A stretch of 64,000 bases of DNA from Segatella hominis (GTDB lineage Bacteria; Bacteroidota; Bacteroidia; Bacteroidales; Bacteroidaceae), in NCBI RefSeq assembly GCF_019249725.2, contig NZ_CP137559.1:3351001-3415000 (forward strand), written 5' to 3'. Each line of letters starts with the position of its first letter. The stretch's first letter is position 1. Position numbers and translations under genes: made by a program. The notes under the pieces were generated by a model, which searched no databases, was not told the origin of the DNA, and saw only the letters and a program-made list of their open reading frames with translations. Shown here in pieces: positions 59,689-64,000 of this stretch.

Positions 59689-62600
59689 ATGAATTTGAAC
59701 TTAAAAAAATCAATGCTGCTTGTGGGAGCGTTAGCATCGTTAGGCTTGAGTTATACAACTGAAGCATGGGCGGCATCTCCTAGTCAGAGCGTAAATGCTG
59801 TACAGCAGGCAAAGAAAGTAACCGGTAATGTGAGCGATGCAGAAGGTCCTATTATTGGTGCAAGTGTAGTAGAAAAGGGCAACCCTGGTAATGGTACCGT
59901 TTCAGATCTTGATGGTAACTTTACCTTGAACGTAAAGCCTGGTTCTACTATTGTAATTACCTATATCGGTTACCAGAAACAGGAAATTGCTGTAGGTAAC
60001 CAGTCTAGTCTTAAAATTACAATGAAGACAGACGACAAGACTCTCGATGAAGTTGTTGTCGTAGGTTATGGTGTTCAGAAGAAGAAGCTCGTTACCGGTG
60101 CTACCATCGAGGTAAAGGGTGATGATATTCAGAAGATGAATACCACACAGGTGCTCGGCGCTTTGCAGAGCCAGACTCCTGGTGTTAACATTCAGGCGGC
60201 TTCCGGTCAGCCAGGTGATGGATTTAAAATTTCTATCCGTGGTGCCGGTACCAACAGCTCTACCGCTCCTCTTTATGTAATTGATGGAGTTTCTGGTGGT
60301 GACATCAATGCTTTGAATCCTGCCGACATCGAGCGTATCGACGTATTGAAGGATGCCGCATCTTGTGCCATCTACGGTTCTGCCGCAGCCAATGGTGTAA
60401 TCCTTGTAACTACCAAACAAGGTAAGATGGGCAAGGTTCAGGTTACTTATGATGCTAACGTGGGTTGGCAGAATATGTATAAGAAGCCTCAGTTGTTGAC
60501 AGCAAAGCAGTATATGGCTGTTCAAGACCAGGTATCTTACAATAATGGAGGCTCTGCTTATGATTGGTCTAAGTATATTGATGCAGATTTGTTGAATGCA
60601 TACCAGGATGGTTCTAATGCAGGTACAGATTGGATTGATGCAATTCGCAATAAGAATGCCATCGTAACCAACCATTCTTTGAATGTGACAGGTGGTAACG
60701 ACTTGTCTAAATTCTCTATGGGTGTAGGTTATCAGTATCAGGATGGTGTTCTCGGCAATGTCGTTAAGTCTGATTTCCGCCGTTTCACTTTCCGCTTGAA
60801 CTCTGAGCATGTTGTTTACCGTGTAGGTAAGCGTGATGTAATTAAGATCGGTGAGAATGTTTACTATCAGCACAAGCAGAATCAGGGTGTTCAGATTGGT
60901 AACCAATATTCAAATGTTCTTTCTGACATGCTTCGCGCTAATCCTTGTGTACCTATTTATAACAAGGATGGTAATTATTTTATGTATGACGATTTGAAGA
61001 ACTCTGGTTCTGCCGGTTGGTTTGCTTTCAATTCATATACAAGCAACCCTATTGCTTCAATGGTTAATAACCAGTCTGGTGCAAATAAGGGCAAGTCTTT
61101 TAACTTGAATGCTGTAGGTTATACAGAGATTTCACCTATTGAAGGTCTGACCTATCGTGGCCAGATTGCTTATAAGCAGTGGTCTAATTCATGGAGATGC
61201 TATTTGGCTGAATATCGTTTGAATGACCAGGGCGCTAGCCGTGATAAGGATCAGTTGTCTGACAATGTTGGCTTGGGATGGAATTGGACGTTGACTAACA
61301 CATTGAATTATAAGTTCAATATAGCCAAGTTACACCACTTCGATACTTTGGTAGGTATGGAGTATTACAAGTCTAGACCAGACTATGGAGAGACTGTTAA
61401 TGCGACTGTTAATGGTTCTATCTTTAAGGATTTTGCACATGCTTATCCTAGCTTGGCTGATGGCAATGCTGTGGCATCTGTCGTTACAGGTGAACCTGCT
61501 GGTTATGAGAGCAAGTTGTCTTACTTTGCTCGTGTCAACTACGACTTTGATGAGAAATATATGTTGACTGCAATTATCCGTGCTGATGGTTCTTCTAACT
61601 TCTCTCCAGATAAGCGTTGGGGCTACTTCCCTTCTGTATCTGCTGGTTGGGTAATCTCTAATGAAAAGTTTATGGAAAGTACTGCCTCTTGGTTGGACTT
61701 CTTGAAACTTCGTGCAGGTTGGGGACAGAATGGTAACTGTAATTTGCCAAGTAGCCAGTGGCGTGCTGGTTTTGAGTTTGGTGAGTATGGTGTTTATCCT
61801 TTCAACGACAAGACTAGCAATACTACAGGTGCTTATCCAAACCGCCTTTCAAACCCAGATTTGTCTTGGGAGACTTCTGAGCAGTTGAACATTGGTATCG
61901 ATACCCGTTTCTTGCATGGTCGCTTGGGCTTTACTGCAGACTGGTATAGTAAGAAGACCAAAGACCTCTTGATTAATGTCCAGGCTAATGCTGTTTCTGG
62001 TTTCAGTACTCAGTGGGTAAACGGAGGTACTGTAGAGAACAAGGGTGTGGAGCTTGCACTTAATTGGAATGATAAAGTGGGTAAGGACTTCACTTATGGC
62101 TTGAACTGGAATATGGCTATCAATAAGAATGAGGTGACAGAGATTAAGGGTGATGCCGACTTCATTGAGGGTGGTAAGGATCTCTTGGCTCAGAATACTG
62201 GTAATATGGCTCGTATGTGGAAGGGACATGCTATTGGATGTTTCTATGGTTACAAGACAGAAGGTGTTATGCAGAATGAGGCAGACGTTCAGGCTTACCT
62301 TGACAAGAACTGCAAGGGCAATGCCGCTAACTCTCTTCAGGGTACAGGTATCAAGCCTGGTGACTTGAAGTTTGTTGATGTCAATGGTGATGGTGTTGTC
62401 AATGCAGATGATAAGACCGATATTGGCGATCCTCATCCTGATGTCACAATGGGCTTCTCTTTCAATATCGGCTATAAGGGCTTCGACTTGAGCGCTACTA
62501 CTTATGGCGCTTTTGGGCAGCAGGTAGCTCGTTCTTGGCGTAAGTTTACCGATGGTCAGTACGAAAACTATACCACAGAGGTTTATGACTACTGGCATGG

Positions 62601-62937
62601 TGAAGGTACATCTAACAAGTATCCTCTCCTCGCTCCAGGTAATACGGGTGTAAACTGGCAGCAGATTTCTGATATTTATGTTGAGAATGCAAGTTACTTC
62701 CGTTTGCAGAACCTGACAGTCGGTTATGACTTCAAGAATATCTGGAAGAATTGTCCATTCCAGCAGCTTCGTCTCTACTTCACTGCTCAGAACCTCTTTA
62801 CAATAACAGGTTATAAGGGTATGGATCCAGAAAATGGTATGTCCCTTAATGGTAATGAGGCATGGGTTACTGGTGTAGATGTAGGTAACTATCCACAGCC
62901 ACGTACTTATATGGTGGGTGTTAATGTTAAATTCTAA
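59689..62937 (+). CDS. SusC/RagA-family TonB-linked outer-membrane transporter
   Basis: A 1082-residue SusC-type receptor. Signal peptide (about 1-28); carboxypeptidase-regulatory-like domain (about 43-118, VTGNVSDAEGPIIGASVVEK); the TonB-box-like DEVVVVGYG (about 122); plug domain with TPGVNIQAASGQPGDGFKIS and IERIDVLKDAASCAIYGSAA (about 205-230); then the barrel, ending GVNVKF with the terminal aromatic. It imports oligosaccharides across the outer membrane with the SusD partner that starts 13 bp downstream. No enzyme genes lie in the window after it, so the substrate cannot be told. Confidence 0.95.
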   Translation: MNLNLKKSMLLVGALASLGLSYTTEAWAASPSQSVNAVQQAKKVTGNVSDAEGPIIGASVVEKGNPGNGTVSDLDGNFTLNVKPGSTIVITYIGYQKQEIAVGNQSSLKITMKTDDKTLDEVVVVGYGVQKKKLVTGATIEVKGDDIQKMNTTQVLGALQSQTPGVNIQAASGQPGDGFKISIRGAGTNSSTAPLYVIDGVSGGDINALNPADIERIDVLKDAASCAIYGSAAANGVILVTTKQGKMGKVQVTYDANVGWQNMYKKPQLLTAKQYMAVQDQVSYNNGGSAYDWSKYIDADLLNAYQDGSNAGTDWIDAIRNKNAIVTNHSLNVTGGNDLSKFSMGVGYQYQDGVLGNVVKSDFRRFTFRLNSEHVVYRVGKRDVIKIGENVYYQHKQNQGVQIGNQYSNVLSDMLRANPCVPIYNKDGNYFMYDDLKNSGSAGWFAFNSYTSNPIASMVNNQSGANKGKSFNLNAVGYTEISPIEGLTYRGQIAYKQWSNSWRCYLAEYRLNDQGASRDKDQLSDNVGLGWNWTLTNTLNYKFNIAKLHHFDTLVGMEYYKSRPDYGETVNATVNGSIFKDFAHAYPSLADGNAVASVVTGEPAGYESKLSYFARVNYDFDEKYMLTAIIRADGSSNFSPDKRWGYFPSVSAGWVISNEKFMESTASWLDFLKLRAGWGQNGNCNLPSSQWRAGFEFGEYGVYPFNDKTSNTTGAYPNRLSNPDLSWETSEQLNIGIDTRFLHGRLGFTADWYSKKTKDLLINVQANAVSGFSTQWVNGGTVENKGVELALNWNDKVGKDFTYGLNWNMAINKNEVTEIKGDADFIEGGKDLLAQNTGNMARMWKGHAIGCFYGYKTEGVMQNEADVQAYLDKNCKGNAANSLQGTGIKPGDLKFVDVNGDGVVNADDKTDIGDPHPDVTMGFSFNIGYKGFDLSATTYGAFGQQVARSWRKFTDGQYENYTTEVYDYWHGEGTSNKYPLLAPGNTGVNWQQISDIYVENASYFRLQNLTVGYDFKNIWKNCPFQQLRLYFTAQNLFTITGYKGMDPENGMSLNGNEAWVTGVDVGNYPQPRTYMVGVNVKF

Positions 62938-62950
62938 AAGCGAAATTGCA

Positions 62951-64000
62951 ATGAAAAAAATATCATTATATATAAGTGCGGCGATTGTTGCCTTGAGCAT
63001 GTCGTCTTGCGACTTAGACTCTTTAAGCATGAAGGAAGCTGATACAACCAACTTCCCTAAGACTACTGAGCAGATTAACCAGACTTTGGCTGGTGTATAT
63101 CAGAATTTGAATGAGATATCCAAGAATCCACAAGAATCATACTTGTATTGGTCTCTTCTTGCCAGTGATGATATGCTGGGTGGTGGTGGTTTCAATGATA
63201 AGTTGATGCAGGCTTGTGACTTGCTTTGCAACTATGGTACCAATATGACCGAGAACTTCTGGAAGGCTAGATATCAGGGTATCAACCGTGCCAATACTTT
63301 GATTGAGGCTTTGGAAAATGTGGAGATGGAGGCTACGGCTAAAGCTCAGGCTTTGGGTGAGGCTAAGTTCTTGCGCGCCTTCTATTATTATGAGTTGGCA
63401 TCTATGTATGGTCGTGTTCCATTGAACCTTACATCTACGGCTCCAGACAATACAACTCCTCCATCTGCAGCCGAGATTTGGGGTCAGATTCTTCAGGATC
63501 TTTATGAAGCATCAACAACAATGCCTGCTCAGCGTTTGACCAATGGTCATGTTGACAAGTATGCTGCAGAGGCTATGTTGGGTCGTGCTTGGTTGTTCTA
63601 TACAGGTTTCTATTGCAATGGTGAAGAAATCAAGGATTTGACCAGTACAAATTATTCTCCAAAGACAGAGGTCGCTTTACCTAATGGTACCACTCTGACA
63701 AAGAAGATGGTTAGCGATTTGATTGATGACTGTGTCAATAATGGCAAGTCTGCTGGTTATGCTTTGGTTCCAGACTACCGTGAGTTATGGGCTTATACCA
63801 ATAAATATACAGTTGAGGACTTCCCTTATACAAAGGGACAGAACTTAAAGTGGGCAGAGGATGATAATCAGGCTAATCCAGAGTCTATGTTTGCTATTAA
63901 GTTCAACAAGACTGCCAGCTGGAATAAAGGTTGGGGTATTGGAACTTGTAATGGTTATGCTCTTCACTTCGGTGTTCGTGGTGGCCAGCCTTATGCTGAT
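62951..64000 (+). CDS. SusD/RagB-family surface lipoprotein (3' partial)
   Basis: An open frame of 350 codons from ATG 62951 to the window end. Signal peptide with lipobox ALSMSSC (C21), then SusD features: FPKTTEQINQTLAGVYQNLN, NFWKARYQGINRANTLIEAL, AEAKFLRAFYYYELASMYG (GEAKFLRAFYYYEL) with VPL following, and YAAEAMLGRAWLFYTGFY. It is the glycan-binding lid of the SusC transporter encoded just upstream. Confidence 0.93.
   Translation, partial: MKKISLYISAAIVALSMSSCDLDSLSMKEADTTNFPKTTEQINQTLAGVYQNLNEISKNPQESYLYWSLLASDDMLGGGGFNDKLMQACDLLCNYGTNMTENFWKARYQGINRANTLIEALENVEMEATAKAQALGEAKFLRAFYYYELASMYGRVPLNLTSTAPDNTTPPSAAEIWGQILQDLYEASTTMPAQRLTNGHVDKYAAEAMLGRAWLFYTGFYCNGEEIKDLTSTNYSPKTEVALPNGTTLTKKMVSDLIDDCVNNGKSAGYALVPDYRELWAYTNKYTVEDFPYTKGQNLKWAEDDNQANPESMFAIKFNKTASWNKGWGIGTCNGYALHFGVRGGQPYAD

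Noticed and set aside
59689-62937. Using the 59.7 kb SusC/SusD as the missing galactan importer
   Set aside because: It is 27 kb away, has its own promoter, and nothing in its sequence indicates galactan; kept only as a possibility in the findings.

Overview
The window reads as a chromosome segment of a gut-type Bacteroidota, most likely a Prevotellaceae member close to Segatella (Prevotella) copri. Grounds for this are the promoters with a TAnnTTTG -7 box about 19-20 bp after a TTTG -33 box, SusC/SusD pairs, hybrid-type sensor regulators, many secreted or lipoprotein products, and an N-succinylornithine-type deacetylase. The species name is inference; no rRNA gene is present.

Layout. 1-3.7 kb: end of an unknown gene, two paralogous small lipoproteins, a putative outer-membrane barrel and a secreted beta-propeller. 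3.7-4.4 kb: repeat-rich non-coding DNA. 4.4-11 kb: dgt, divergent from dut, TPR lipoprotein-sorting-type genes and an EnvC-like murein hydrolase activator. 11-21 kb: a secreted starch-binding protein, argE-like deacetylase, acyl-CoA ligase, prfB, a small membrane protein, a CYTH triphosphatase, two tandem NSS transporters, a helix-hairpin-helix protein, tRNA-Pro and tRNA-Phe. 21.3-33.8 kb: a plant-pectin region with a T9SS-tailed small protein, a large PL1 pectate lyase, a deleted second pectate lyase, a chimeric SusC/SusE remnant, GH53 galactanase, GH2 beta-galactosidase, a kinase-less HTCS-type regulator, and a ThiD-AraC fusion. 33.8-41.3 kb: a duplicated module of TonB-receptor-like outer-membrane gene plus AAA ATPase, with broken two-component genes. 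41.5-43 kb: pdxST. 43-59.3 kb: housekeeping genes (murF, folP, cdaA, pta-ackA, kdgK, lpxH, DUF59, GT2-radC, efp, rpmH, PASTA-rluD-ddl-acyltransferase). 59.4-64 kb: an intact SusC and the start of SusD.

How the parts fit. The 21-33 kb locus has the gene order of a galactan utilisation locus (susC-susD-susE-GH53-GH2-regulator), but the transporter genes have collapsed into one in-frame chimera made of three gene pieces, so the enzymes no longer have a local importer. Five or more other genes (pectate lyase, two AAA ATPases, a histidine kinase, one or two response regulators) are likewise reduced to end fragments. Internal deletion at short homologies is the main form of gene decay here, unless it is an assembly effect.

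Less ordinary non-coding structure: at least four intergenic arrays of short palindromes with about 4-nt loops repeated every 21-23 bp, a dispersed GTGAAGA-type repeat that once forms a perfect 35-bp hairpin, a duplicated promoter with a perfect 20-bp inverted repeat, LacI-type palindromes in front of two carbohydrate genes, and promoters that abut start codons (candidate leaderless mRNAs). All functional calls come from reading the translated sequence; no database search was run.
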